From assembly GCA_016699535.1 (NCBI GenBank), contig CP064980.1:2860001-2924000 (forward strand): 64,000 nucleotides of DNA, written 5' to 3'. Positions 8,097 to 17,061 of this stretch are shown one piece after another (the stretch's first letter is position 1; every line of letters starts with the position of its first letter). The notes under the pieces were generated by a model. The model did no database searches. It had not been told where the DNA came from and worked only from the letters and a program-made list of their open reading frames with translations. The translations under genes were made by a program, and so were the position numbers. Source of the DNA: Myxococcales bacterium. Lineage in GTDB: Bacteria; Myxococcota_A; Polyangia; Polyangiales; GCA-016699535.

Positions 8097-10283
8097 GTGT
8101 CCGACGCCTTGCCATTTGAAAAAGATAACACTGCGCGTGATCATTTGCGCGGAGTGGTCGAACAACAGCTCTTCCAAAGCAAGGACTCAAATTTTGTCGT
8201 GTTAAAAATACGTACCGAAGCAAAAGGCGAACTTGTGTCCGTAACCGGTCCCTTGGAAGCCTTGTCGGTTGGCGAAACGGTTGAACTCCACGGCTCATGG
8301 CACGAGCATCCACGTTTCGGGCGAGGTTTTACCGCCAAGCACTATCGCCCCATTCCTCCTACGACCGAAGAAGGGATCATTCGATTTCTTGGCTCAGGTC
8401 TTATTCCGGGGCTGGGACCTTCGCTGGCAGCCCGTATTGTTAAAAAGTTTGGCAAAGAAACACTCCATATCATTGCCACACAATCACCTCGTTTGCGCGA
8501 CGTCTCGGGCATCGGCAAAAAACGAGCACAGCAAATTGCGGAGGCCGTACGAGACAGACAACAGCAAGCCGAGACTTTGTCATTTTTGCACAGCGTGGGG
8601 ATTGGGCCTTTGACAGCTCGAAAAATCCTTAAACGCTACGGCGAAGAAACAAGCGAACAGCTGCAGAAGAATCCCTACGAGCTCGCGCGCACCGTCGCAG
8701 GCATAGGGTTTCGAACCGCAGATAGGATTGGCCTTAGTGTCGGCATCGAAAAAGATGACCTACGTCGCATTGAAGCGGCCGTAGTACACCTTTTGAGAGA
8801 AGCTACATCGGATGGCCACGTCTTTCTTGAAAAAGATGTGTTGGGCCGGATGATAGTCAGCTTAGACATCGATGCTGGCTTACTGGAGGAAGGTCTGAAG
8901 CGAGGCACCCAAAGCGGCAGCTTGTGGGTTGAGCAAACACGAGTCTACCTTCAAACGCTTTATCGCGCTGAAGAGCGACTCGCCAAAAACCTTGCAGCGT
9001 TCAACGTTGACCGAGTTCTTTCCGAAGAAGAACGCGTTGCACTGAAAAGGATAGAAAGCGACTATCCCGAACTCACTGAAGAGCAGAAACAAGCAAGCCG
9101 AGACAGTTTCACGCGCCAACTTATCATTCTTACAGGAGGCCCCGGTACCGGAAAGACCACGGCCGTGCGCGCCCTAGTCGAAGTGCATCAAAAGGCGAAG
9201 CATCGCGTGCTTTTATGTGCTCCCACTGGGCGAGCAGCCAAGCGACTCACGCAAAGCACTGCCTTTGAGGCGAGCACCGTTCATCGATTGCTCGAGTGGA
9301 ACCCCTCTGCAGCAAGTTTTACTCGCACCGAAAACAACCCGGTTGAGTGTGACCTGTTGCTGGTTGATGAGACATCCATGCTTGATTTGTTGCTTGCCGA
9401 TCAGCTTCTTGCCGCAGTACCGAAGCACGCAACGGTTGTATTTGTTGGTGACATCAATCAGCTTCCTCCTGTAGGAGCCGGCGACGTTCTGGCTTCGATC
9501 ATGGCTACGGAAACCGTAAAAACTATTTGTTTGCAGCGAATTTTTAGGCAAGCTGAAAAAAGCGCGATTGTGCGAGCTGCACACGCCATTCTTTCAAACA
9601 GGCTTCCTCAAAACACACCAGAAAACACGAAAGGTCCGGCGGATTTTTTCCATATCGATACCGAAGGTGCCGATAGCAGCAAAGCCTTATTGCCCAAGGT
9701 GCTGCAACGCATGGAGGAGAGTTACGGGCTGGACCTAAAAACCGACGTGCAGGTGCTTACCGCTGTGCACAAAGGAAAACTGGGAACAGAGCAACTCAAC
9801 GCGATGCTGCAGCCCTTAATCAACCCTTCTGCGAAACCTTACAAACCTGCGCGCATTCAAACTCACGACAAGATCTTGCAGCTTCGTAATGACTACGAGC
9901 ACAATATATTCAACGGAGACATCGGCAAAGTTCTAAGTGTTAAACCGGATAGCTATGAGCTACGCTTCGATCAAGGCGACCTTTCATTGCCACGTCGCAA
10001 TAGTGACGACCTCGCGCTTGCTTACGCCTGCACAATTCACAAAGCCCAAGGAAGCGAATTTCCTGGGGTATTAATCATGATCGATCCCAGTTTTCACATC
10101 ATGTTGAACCGAGCTCTAATTTACACGGCCATTACCCGCGCAACTCGGCTATGTGTGATTGTCGGACCGCAGATAGCCCTCAAGCGCGCCATCGCGAATC
10201 ACAAACATCAGCAACGTAACTCATGGCTAGCAGAACGCTTTGTTTGCGCCCGGCAACAGGATAGCGACAAAACGAAGCGCTAG
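8097..10283 (+). CDS. recD2: RecD2-type SF1B DNA helicase
   Basis: 5'-to-3' DNA helicase of the RecD2/TraA family, acting outside RecBCD in repair and fork restart. The GTG start at 8097 gives a normal 728 residues. The N-terminal part carries helix-hairpin-helix repeats (GLGPSLAARIVKKFG, DVSGIGKKRAQQIAEA, IGPLTARKILKRYG; about 95-190). The motor has Walker A LTGGPGTGKTTAVRAL (about 345-360), Walker B LLLVDETSMLD (about 420), VFVGDINQLPPVGAGDVL (about 450) and the C-terminal UvrD-like motif YACTIHKAQGSEF with YTAITRATRL (about 645-685). No recB or recC is nearby. The stop overlaps the convergent serine hydrolase gene by four bases. Confidence 0.95.
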   Translation: MSDALPFEKDNTARDHLRGVVEQQLFQSKDSNFVVLKIRTEAKGELVSVTGPLEALSVGETVELHGSWHEHPRFGRGFTAKHYRPIPPTTEEGIIRFLGSGLIPGLGPSLAARIVKKFGKETLHIIATQSPRLRDVSGIGKKRAQQIAEAVRDRQQQAETLSFLHSVGIGPLTARKILKRYGEETSEQLQKNPYELARTVAGIGFRTADRIGLSVGIEKDDLRRIEAAVVHLLREATSDGHVFLEKDVLGRMIVSLDIDAGLLEEGLKRGTQSGSLWVEQTRVYLQTLYRAEERLAKNLAAFNVDRVLSEEERVALKRIESDYPELTEEQKQASRDSFTRQLIILTGGPGTGKTTAVRALVEVHQKAKHRVLLCAPTGRAAKRLTQSTAFEASTVHRLLEWNPSAASFTRTENNPVECDLLLVDETSMLDLLLADQLLAAVPKHATVVFVGDINQLPPVGAGDVLASIMATETVKTICLQRIFRQAEKSAIVRAAHAILSNRLPQNTPENTKGPADFFHIDTEGADSSKALLPKVLQRMEESYGLDLKTDVQVLTAVHKGKLGTEQLNAMLQPLINPSAKPYKPARIQTHDKILQLRNDYEHNIFNGDIGKVLSVKPDSYELRFDQGDLSLPRRNSDDLALAYACTIHKAQGSEFPGVLIMIDPSFHIMLNRALIYTAITRATRLCVIVGPQIALKRAIANHKHQQRNSWLAERFVCARQQDSDKTKR

Positions 10284-11392
10284 CTCTTGTTCAGAACGGC
10301 CAGCATGCCATCGTGAAAAGCGGGCCTAAAGCCTTTTATCTTTTCGTTGGCGCGAGACGGATGCACTCGGTTGCTCAATAAAGCAACAACCACGTCGTTA
10401 TTCGGGTCGCACCACAAGGAGGTTCCCGTGAAACCAAGATGCCCAAAGCTTTGAGCAGACATACGTTTGCCTGCGGAGCTGCCTTGCGCGGACTTCATTT
10501 CCCAACCAAAACGGTAGGTGTTACCATCACCACGATCGGCTAGGGAGCCCTCAATGGATTCTTTCGACAAGAAATCGCCACGACCGGCTAGCGATTCAAG
10601 GATAGCTCGACCAAAACGCGCAACCCCACGAGCTGTGCCAAATAAACCAGCATGACCGGCTACGCCACCAAAAGCAGCGCTGTTTTCATCATGCACTTCA
10701 CCGCGAATCATGCGGCCTCGCCACTCACACCATTCGGTGGGCGCTGAATTGCTTACGATTTGGGCACGTTTATCCGGTGTAAGTGCTGCTGGAAAAAACA
10801 CATCTGAGCTAATGCCGATCGGATCGGTAATCTCTTCTTTGACCACGATATCCAAGCTTTTCCCAACATGTCGGGCAACGGCTTCACCACCGATGAGATA
10901 GCCAAGGTCGCTGTACACAACAGTTTCCGGCCCTTCATGGCGTCTTCGTGACGCTTCGCTCAATATCCAGCGTCGCGCTGCAGGGCTTCCAACATCGTGA
11001 GGAACGTCTAAGAAAAGCCCGCCCCAACTGGACAACTTGGCTCGATGACTAAGTAGTTGCTCCAGCGTCGCCTCGCCACCTACCCCGCCACGTACATCTG
11101 GAAGCATGCGATCGGCGCGCGTTTCGAGCGAAATCTTGTTGGCCTCAACCAGCCGAAGCACGGCCATGGCCACAAAAGGTTTGGTCAGAGATGCAAGGTC
11201 GTAAAAAGCCGAAGTCGACACTGCCCCCAGCTCAGAAGAGAGCTTTCCCGCCGATGCCTCGGCAAAAACCAGCTCGTCACCCTCGCGCCACCCAATGCTG
11301 GCAACCGCTCCTGGGAACGCATTTCCGGTGACGCCAGCCTGCAACAGCCGGCTTGCTTCGGATTTTATGCGATCTTGAAAACTTGACGCCAT
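10280..11392 (-). CDS. Beta-lactamase-fold serine hydrolase (class C / EstB type)
   Basis: Serine hydrolase of the penicillin-binding-protein fold. The nucleophile motif SxxK is SLTK in YDLASLTKPFVAMAVLRLVE (about residue 65). The second motif appears as YSDLGY (about 160), with Asp in place of the more usual Asn. The C-terminal HLGFTGTSLWCDP and VVALLSNRVHPS (about 320-350) are typical of esterase/amidase relatives. No signal peptide is seen, so it may be cytoplasmic. The frame is open to a TTG at 11422; I prefer the ATG at 11392 because the family homology begins about 20 residues later. The substrate cannot be inferred. Confidence 0.85.
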   Translation of the reverse strand: MASSFQDRIKSEASRLLQAGVTGNAFPGAVASIGWREGDELVFAEASAGKLSSELGAVSTSAFYDLASLTKPFVAMAVLRLVEANKISLETRADRMLPDVRGGVGGEATLEQLLSHRAKLSSWGGLFLDVPHDVGSPAARRWILSEASRRRHEGPETVVYSDLGYLIGGEAVARHVGKSLDIVVKEEITDPIGISSDVFFPAALTPDKRAQIVSNSAPTEWCEWRGRMIRGEVHDENSAAFGGVAGHAGLFGTARGVARFGRAILESLAGRGDFLSKESIEGSLADRGDGNTYRFGWEMKSAQGSSAGKRMSAQSFGHLGFTGTSLWCDPNNDVVVALLSNRVHPSRANEKIKGFRPAFHDGMLAVLNKS

Positions 11393-11541
11393 CCCCCCGT
11401 CTGTACCCAACCCACGAGCCAAGGTCCAGAAAAACCTTCACTTTCGATACGACTTCTCTTGATTCTCCGGGGAAGGTCGGGCTGAATACGCCCGCCAAGG
11501 GATAAAAAAGCTGAAAATAACGGATTAAATCAAATCTTTTG

Positions 11542-11566
11542 AAAAAAGACGGGTTCCGCCTTTTTT
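11542..11566 (+). terminator. Terminator-like hairpin in the exbB leader
   Basis: AAAAAAG-A-CGG-GTT-CCG-C-CTTTTTT can fold into a short stem with one mismatch that ends in a run of six T; it reads nearly the same on both strands. It lies between divergently oriented genes, 77 bases before exbB, where a terminator is not expected unless it ends a leader transcript. A second GC hairpin (CGGGC ... GCCCG) lies about 50 bases before it. No known riboswitch signature was recognised. Confidence 0.45.
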
Positions 11567-11642
11567 GTAGCTTGCACTAAAGACGAAGCTGAGCCAAACA
11601 GCTCGGGGCGATGGCGCCACGATCGGGAGCGGAGAGGAAAAC

Positions 11643-12326
11643 ATGAATATTCAAGAACGAATGACTGCTTTTGCCATGCTCGGCGCAGGTTGGGTGATGT
11701 GGTTTTTGGTCGGACTTTCCGTCATCTGCGTCGCCATTGTGATCGAACGAGCGTTCTTTTTTTGGGGCAGTCGAGAGAATCTTTCTTCTCTCAAGCAAGA
11801 CCTGTTCCGTTTTCTTAAGGAACGCGACCTGCAAGGAGCGCGAGCACGGCTGGAGGCATCACGCTCTTTTGAAGCGCGCATTGTAACGGCAGGACTGAAC
11901 TCTTCAGAGGATGGCGCAGATTCCGCCGAAGAACGCATGGCCGGCGAATCATCCTTTGCCAAACTACAGATGGAACGCTACTTGGCCTTTTTGGGTACAG
12001 TAGGTAACAACGCTCCATTTGTTGGGCTTTTGGGAACTGTGATTGGTGTTATTCGAGCGTTCCAGTCGCTTGAGCAAACCGCAGGACAAGTCTCTGAAGG
12101 CCTTATGTCCGAGATTGGTGAAGCACTTGTTGCAACAGCTATTGGTATCTTAGTGGCCCTGCCTGCGGTCGCATTTTTCAACCTTTTCCAACGTGTTGTT
12201 AAAAGCCGCCTTGCTCAGGCCGACTCCCTGGGACGCGAAGTCCTTGCCTACTTGCGGTCAAAAACCCGCCTCATCCCGCGGAGTAAGATATGGGCGCAGC
12301 AAACAACAACAATGATGATGAGCTAA
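11643..12326 (+). CDS. exbB: ExbB/TolQ/MotA-family proton channel subunit
   Basis: Inner-membrane proton-conducting subunit that energises a TonB/TolA-like or Agl-type machine. The first membrane helix lies at about 18-38 (GWVMWFLVGLSVICVAIVIE). The conserved MotA/TolQ region includes FLGTVGNNAPFVGLLGTVIG (about 118-137) and IGEALVATAIGILVALPAVA (about 155-178). Start at ATG 11643 with the ribosome-binding site GGAGAGGAAAAC. The reading frame runs 37 bases into exbD. Adding one A to the A5 run at 12260-12264 would instead end the protein with a TAA at 12283-12285, just before exbD, which looks more natural. It is the first gene of exbB-exbD-tonB. Confidence 0.9.
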   Translation: MNIQERMTAFAMLGAGWVMWFLVGLSVICVAIVIERAFFFWGSRENLSSLKQDLFRFLKERDLQGARARLEASRSFEARIVTAGLNSSEDGADSAEERMAGESSFAKLQMERYLAFLGTVGNNAPFVGLLGTVIGVIRAFQSLEQTAGQVSEGLMSEIGEALVATAIGILVALPAVAFFNLFQRVVKSRLAQADSLGREVLAYLRSKTRLIPRSKIWAQQTTTMMMS

Positions 12327-12709
12327 TCACAGCAATCAACGTCACGCCTTTGGTCGACATTGTGCTTGTCTTGCTCATCATCCTTATGGTCACCGCCAGT
12401 TATATCGTTTCACAAACAATTCCCATGGAATTGCCCGCGGCCAAAACCGGCGAAGCCGTCATGGACAACCAGCTTGCTCTTTCGATCGACGCTGGCGGAA
12501 AATACTATGTGGATGGCAAAGAAGTCGATGAAGCAGGCTTACGTGCAGCAGCTCGCACTCTTGTGGCAAGCACGAAACAACCACGCGCAATCATCGCAGC
12601 AGCTGGGAGCACGACGCACGCACGAGTGGTTTCAGCCATCGACATTCTTAGGCAAGAAAAAGTCTCTAAATTTGCCATCAATGTTCGCCCGGAAGATCTC
12701 TCGGACTGA
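12290..12709 (+). CDS. exbD: ExbD/TolR-family protein
   Basis: Partner of ExbB: a single membrane helix with the conserved aspartate in NVTPLVDIVLVLLIILMVTA (about 20-40), followed by a periplasmic TolR-like domain with LSIDAGGKYYVDGKEV. The length of 139 residues is normal. Start at ATG 12290 preceded by GGAG. The stop at 12707-12709 is followed by tonB at 12713. In the Glt/Agl system the equivalents are AglS/AglQ; sequence alone does not tell TonB, Tol and Agl pairs apart. Confidence 0.9.
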   Translation: MGAANNNNDDELITAINVTPLVDIVLVLLIILMVTASYIVSQTIPMELPAAKTGEAVMDNQLALSIDAGGKYYVDGKEVDEAGLRAAARTLVASTKQPRAIIAAAGSTTHARVVSAIDILRQEKVSKFAINVRPEDLSD

Positions 12710-12712
12710 TGC

Positions 12713-13504
12713 ATGATTTCTGCGTTAAAAAGTACGGTTAAAAGTACTTACTTTGCCTCTTTAGCGTTTAGCTTATTGTTCCATGCTGTGGTCATGCTGT
12801 CCCTTGGCCTGATTTCCTCACGTATAAATGCAAAGGCGATGGAGGAACACCATTCTGTGGTGCCCATTGAATTCGAGGCCATGCCTCTGGGCGACAGTGA
12901 TATTGACGATCCCGGCGGACCGGAAGAAGAAAAAGACGAGATAGAACCGGAGCCACAGCCTTCACCTGCAGCGCGCAGCGTCCCTGAGACACTTGCGGCC
13001 GCTGAAACACAGACGCTTACTGCAGCTGAGGGCAGCGATTCAACAGAGATCATCGACCTTGAATCCGTCGTGCTGAGCAATGCCGAAAGCAGTGATCCGA
13101 AGGCCATACCCAGCGTCGGGTCGGGCAAGCCCAAAACCCGCACTGGCAGCGGCGAAGGCTCAGGCAGCGGACAAACTTTCGGTAGCCCCGACGGTATCGT
13201 TTCGGTTTCCAACTTGGCACGAAAACCTGCTCCGCCAAGTGATATACAAAACACACTTGAGCGAAACTATCCGAAACAGGCTCAGCGCCTTGGTATTGAG
13301 GGCACGGCACGTCTAAAACTTCGCATCAACCCTGATGGCCGACCTTCTAACTTCAAAGTTCTTTCGCAAACCGGCAGCCATGGTTTTGCAGAGGCATGCA
13401 GCAAGACATTGTCCGAAGGACGATGGCAGCCTCCGCTCGATAAAAACGGCAAAGCCGTTGCCACCGAAATAAGCTTCACCTGCGTCTTTGAAATACGTTA
13501 TTGA
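12713..13504 (+). CDS. tonB: TonB-family energy-transducing protein
   Basis: A 263-residue protein with a cytoplasmic N terminus, one membrane helix at about 14-35 (YFASLAFSLLFHAVVMLSLG), an acidic/proline- and then Gly/Ser-rich periplasmic linker (about 60-160), and a C-terminal TonB fold (about 180-263: NYPKQAQRLGIEGTARLKLR, then NPDGRPSNFKVLSQTGSHGF). Lies three bases after exbD. It could link the proton motive force to outer-membrane receptors or to the envelope complex encoded at 17-30 kb. No TonB-dependent receptor lies in the window. Confidence 0.88.
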   Translation: MISALKSTVKSTYFASLAFSLLFHAVVMLSLGLISSRINAKAMEEHHSVVPIEFEAMPLGDSDIDDPGGPEEEKDEIEPEPQPSPAARSVPETLAAAETQTLTAAEGSDSTEIIDLESVVLSNAESSDPKAIPSVGSGKPKTRTGSGEGSGSGQTFGSPDGIVSVSNLARKPAPPSDIQNTLERNYPKQAQRLGIEGTARLKLRINPDGRPSNFKVLSQTGSHGFAEACSKTLSEGRWQPPLDKNGKAVATEISFTCVFEIRY

Positions 13505-13523
13505 GTAGAAACTCTACTTTTTT
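13504..13523 (+). terminator. Rho-independent terminator of exbB-exbD-tonB
   Basis: AGTAGA-AAC-TCTACT forms a perfect 6-bp hairpin followed by TTTTT, beginning at the last base of the tonB stop codon. The T run also encodes the lysine end of the convergent gene at 13514. Confidence 0.65.
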
Positions 13524-14053
13524 GTAGTAGCCGAAGGGGCATCGTTCGATTTCGATTCAAACTTTGGAAAATCAAGATAAAGATAGTAGTAGCCTTCTTT
13601 GTTAAGTTCCGTACTTAACTTTGGCATTACCTTTTCACGTTCAATCACTTTGAGATAAAGGTCGTTCTTCTTTTTCACCAACCGGGCTTCGACCATAGGG
13701 GTGTCAAAAAAACGCGTATCCAGCTTGCGTCGGGTGTTCTTCCCTTGAATCTTGGCGGATTTTATATGCACATCAAACCCTGCGTTTGTTTGAAGCAAGT
13801 TGGTGTCGGTCGGTCCAGTAAGTTGCAAAAACAAGCGTGAGCTTCCATCTTTGCGCATTTGAAAACCCGGCCACGTTGCCTTAACCGGCCTGCCCGGCTT
13901 TGCAACGTGCGCCGGCACTTCCGATACACCCGGAACTACCCCTTTGTATTGTCCCTGTGGGACGGAGCCTTCCTTTTTTTCTTTGCTGTTTTCTGCACTC
14001 ACACCGCTAACAACAGTGACACTCAACAAGCCCACGAAAAAACAACGCTTCAT
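13514..14053 (-). CDS. Secreted protein with AMIN-like domain
   Basis: Start chosen at the ATG at 14053 because it opens a clear signal peptide (MKRCFFVGLLSVTVVSGVSA); the open frame upstream to 14200 has no such character. The roughly 179-residue protein has a short Lys/Gln linker, then an AMIN-like beta domain from about 75: SSRLFLQLTGPTDTNLLQTN, GFDVHIKSAK, TPMVEARLVKKKNDLYLKVI. AMIN domains target periplasmic proteins to peptidoglycan or secretins. The C-terminal tail is charged. Its stop lies 10 bases from that of tonB (convergent). Function is otherwise unknown. Confidence 0.7.
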   Translation of the reverse strand: MKRCFFVGLLSVTVVSGVSAENSKEKKEGSVPQGQYKGVVPGVSEVPAHVAKPGRPVKATWPGFQMRKDGSSRLFLQLTGPTDTNLLQTNAGFDVHIKSAKIQGKNTRRKLDTRFFDTPMVEARLVKKKNDLYLKVIEREKVMPKLSTELNKEGYYYLYLDFPKFESKSNDAPSATTKK

Positions 14054-14217
14054 CTGACCGAGCAAGACCATGCAGGCATTGTAAAACACTCTTTGGAAGT
14101 GACCAAACATTTCGCTTTTACTAGTATTTTCGAGAAAATGTGCCTCGTTAGCCGTAGCCCAAGCCATCTTTTTAGGGAAACGCTTTTTCATCAAAGCCAA
14201 AAAAGATACACTCCACT

Positions 14218-16287
14218 ATGCCTTTATGGTCACCGACAGAGGCGCAAATAGCACAGGCAAAGATTACTCAGTTTGCATCGTTTGCGGGAAAACGTTTTTC
14301 GCGCCATTTCGATGACTACGAATCCTTGCATCGCTGGTCTACGGAATATCCGGAAGAGTTTTGGGCCGCGGTCTATGACTATTGCGGAATCATCGATCAT
14401 AAACGAGGCTCGAGTACTGTATCGAACGCAAACGCAATGCCAGGAGCACGCTGGTTTGAAGGAACTCAGCTCAACTTCGCCGAAAACCTACTACGTCGCA
14501 AAGACGATGATACCGCAATTATCTTCGTAAGCGAACAGGACTGGGAAGAGCTCTGGTCGTATCGAAAATTGTATGACGAGGTTTCCCGTATTGAACAGGC
14601 CATGGCTCACATGGGTCTCGCTGCAGGAGACGTAGTGGTGGGTTGGCTTCCTAACTTACCCCAAACGCTTGCCCTTGCGCTTGCAGCAAGTGCAAGAGGT
14701 ATCGTATGGGCTTCGTGTTCTACTGATTTTGGTGTCAATGCCGTACTTGATCGCTTCTCTCAGCTGGAGCCTAAACTGTTGTTCGTCGCCGACCACTACA
14801 GTTATCAAGGGAAGCGCTTTTCTTGCGAGCAACAAAGCGTGGCCATCAGCGAAGCAATTCCGAGTTTGCTGAAAACAATCATCGTTCCCTATCCGTCGAA
14901 CAACCAGCCGTCGCCAACCAGGATTCCAGAGGCGCTGGACTACGACCAATGGACGCAAGCCTTTGCACCAAGAACAATTGATTTCCAAACCCTGCCCTTT
15001 GACCATCCACTCTATGTGCTTTTCTCTTCCGGCACGACCGGCAAACCCAAAGGGATCATCCATGGAGCCGGAGGAACGCTTATACAGCACCTAAAAGAAC
15101 ATCAGTTTCATACGAACATTACGCGAGATACACGTGTTTTTTATTTCACGACATGCGGTTGGATGATGTGGAATTGGCTGATTTCGGCCTTAGCCAGTGA
15201 GGCTTGCATCATCCTTTATGATGGCTCTCCAGTATACCCTCGCACTTCAAGACTCTTTGATCTCATCGACCGACACCGCATTAATGTCTTTGGTGTATCC
15301 GCCAAGTATCTAGACATGTTGAAGAAACAGGACCTATCACCAAGACAAAGCCATACGCTAAGCAGTCTTGAAACCGTGCTTTCGACTGGGTCTCCCTTAA
15401 GTGCGGAAGGGTTTGACTTCGTTTATTCTCAGGTAAAAGAATCCGTGCAACTCTCTTCCATCTCTGGCGGAACAGACATCGTATCGTGCTTCGTCCTTGG
15501 AAACCCTGCGCTGCCAGTCTATCGAGGCGAAATACAATGCAAAGGTCTTGGTATGGATGTTGCTGTGTTTTCCGAGAGTGGTGAGGCTGTTGTTGCAGAG
15601 ACAGGCGAGCTGGTATGCCGAAAAGCGTTTCCATCGATGCCTTTGGGCTTCTGGAACGATCCAGAGCAAACGCGTTATAAAGAAGCTTATTTTTCGAAGT
15701 TCGAAGGGATCTGGCATCACGGCGATTTTGCAGAAATCAGTGAACATCAAGGAATCATCATTCATGGCCGCTCCGATACGACTTTAAATCCAGGCGGCGT
15801 ACGCATCGGAACGGCTGAAATCTACCGACAAGTCGAGCAGTTGGATGAAATCTCCGAAGCAGTTGTGATCGGGCACAAACACGCTGGAGACGAGCGTATC
15901 GTATTGTTCGTTCGGCTTCGTCCGGGACTTCAGCTCGACAGAGCCCTTTGTGAGAATATCAAATCCATCGTCCGCAACGGTGCTAGCCCTCGACACGTTC
16001 CGCAATTCATCCTGCAAGTCACCGATATTCCCAGAACAAAGAGCGGCAAAATCAGCGAAATGGCCGTTCGGGCTGCTGCGCATGGACAAAGCTTGAAAAA
16101 CCTCCATGCCCTAGCCAATCCCGAAGCACTTGAGCATCCAAGAACCGGGCTGAACTTAAATCCTAGAGCCCGAGAAAGCTTGAACTTTGGGCGATTGACC
16201 GCATTCGTCGTCCTTGAATATACTTGCTCCTGTCCTGCACCCACCGCACTTCGCTCGAGTCGTTGCGCAGCGCCTCTATGCAATTAA
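14218..16287 (+). CDS. Acetoacetyl-CoA synthetase
   Basis: ANL-superfamily ligase that activates acetoacetate with CoA and ATP. The ACAS N-terminal region (CGIIDHKRGSS, GARWFEGTQLNFAENLLRRK) is followed by the adenylation P-loop LYVLFSSGTTGKPKGIIHGA (about 262-281), FFTTCGWMMWNWL-type A5 region (about 308), ISGGTDIVSCFVLGNP (about 418), and the C-terminal GRSDTTLNPGGVRIGTAEIY (about 518-537) and PRTKSGKISEMAV (about 605). The C terminus continues about 35 residues past the usual family end (ALANPEAL), into the next gene; a lost stop by indel is likely. Used in ketone-body or polyhydroxybutyrate metabolism. Confidence 0.92.
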   Translation: MPLWSPTEAQIAQAKITQFASFAGKRFSRHFDDYESLHRWSTEYPEEFWAAVYDYCGIIDHKRGSSTVSNANAMPGARWFEGTQLNFAENLLRRKDDDTAIIFVSEQDWEELWSYRKLYDEVSRIEQAMAHMGLAAGDVVVGWLPNLPQTLALALAASARGIVWASCSTDFGVNAVLDRFSQLEPKLLFVADHYSYQGKRFSCEQQSVAISEAIPSLLKTIIVPYPSNNQPSPTRIPEALDYDQWTQAFAPRTIDFQTLPFDHPLYVLFSSGTTGKPKGIIHGAGGTLIQHLKEHQFHTNITRDTRVFYFTTCGWMMWNWLISALASEACIILYDGSPVYPRTSRLFDLIDRHRINVFGVSAKYLDMLKKQDLSPRQSHTLSSLETVLSTGSPLSAEGFDFVYSQVKESVQLSSISGGTDIVSCFVLGNPALPVYRGEIQCKGLGMDVAVFSESGEAVVAETGELVCRKAFPSMPLGFWNDPEQTRYKEAYFSKFEGIWHHGDFAEISEHQGIIIHGRSDTTLNPGGVRIGTAEIYRQVEQLDEISEAVVIGHKHAGDERIVLFVRLRPGLQLDRALCENIKSIVRNGASPRHVPQFILQVTDIPRTKSGKISEMAVRAAAHGQSLKNLHALANPEALEHPRTGLNLNPRARESLNFGRLTAFVVLEYTCSCPAPTALRSSRCAAPLCN

Positions 16288-16301
16288 AAGGAAACCGCTC
16301 T

Positions 16302-16870
16302 ATGCTCCGAAGCTTTTTTTTTTCGCCCTAACCGTCTTTGCGGTCTCATGCACAAAAAGCGATGGCCCAGGCGAGAGCTTAGGCGACTATAAAGTCTCGG
16401 CCACACTCAACGAAAACACCTGCGGAAGCACCGCTTTTGCCTTTCAAGAGGCTTTCTCTTTTGCATTGGAGCTGCGAGTCGAAAAACCAACCCTCTACTG
16501 GGTGCAATCGAATTTCCCGGCGGTAGCTGGGAGTATCGATAACGATGGAAACTTTCGCGTTCAGCTCGTGAGTAGCTGGGCCCTTTCACCAGATGACCCG
16601 GAAGCTGAGGTTGCAGGATGTACCTTGGAGCAGAAAGATACGGTTACTGGCATATTCGAACTTTCTGCAAGCCCAGATGCCGGTCTTAGCGAAAATACTG
16701 AACCACTTATACAGGGCCCTGATCAATGGGAAGCTGAACAAAGCATCCTCTATTCCCCGGTGTCGGGTTCCGATTGCAGCCTACTACTGACCCAAAACGG
16801 AGGCAGTTTCGCCGAAATTCCTTGCCGGCTTGACTACGATTTGTTAGGCACTCGTCTTACGAGCGATTGA
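16302..16870 (+). CDS. Lipoprotein with poly-T tract in its signal peptide, frameshifted
   Basis: The ATG at 16302 follows a good AAGGAAA site. It reads MLRSFFFS and stops at once, because the T run at 16314-16323 holds ten T. With eleven T the frame becomes MLRSFFFFALTVFAVSC, a textbook lipoprotein signal with lipobox, and then continues to the stop at 16870. The mature part (about 170 residues) has CTKSDGPGES at its start, six or so cysteines and no family that I recognise. The alternative upstream reading from 16214 overlaps the synthetase and has no signal logic. Either the base is missing by sequencing error or the tract is a slippage switch. Confidence 0.65.
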
Positions 16871-16905
16871 CTTGGTGCTCTGATCTAAAAATAAATAGCC
16901 CTTAG

Positions 16906-16977
16906 GGGCGGGTAGCTCAGTGGTAGAGCGTCGGCCTTACAAGCCGAATGTCGTGGGTTCAATCCCCACCCCGCCCA
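16906..16977 (+). tRNA. tRNA-Val (anticodon TAC)
   Basis: Complete cloverleaf: acceptor GGGCGGG/CCCGCCC, D arm with TAGCTCAGTGGTAGAGC, anticodon loop CTTACAA (anticodon TAC at its centre), T arm GTGGG-TTCAATC-CCCAC, discriminator A. The CCA end is not encoded (ACCG follows). Confidence 0.97.
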
Positions 16978-17061
16978 CCGATAGTAAACAGTCAGTCGGT
17001 GATAAAAGCCTGCAGTTAGCAAAAAAGTCTACGAACACGCGGGCGAAGCTAGAAGACAGTT

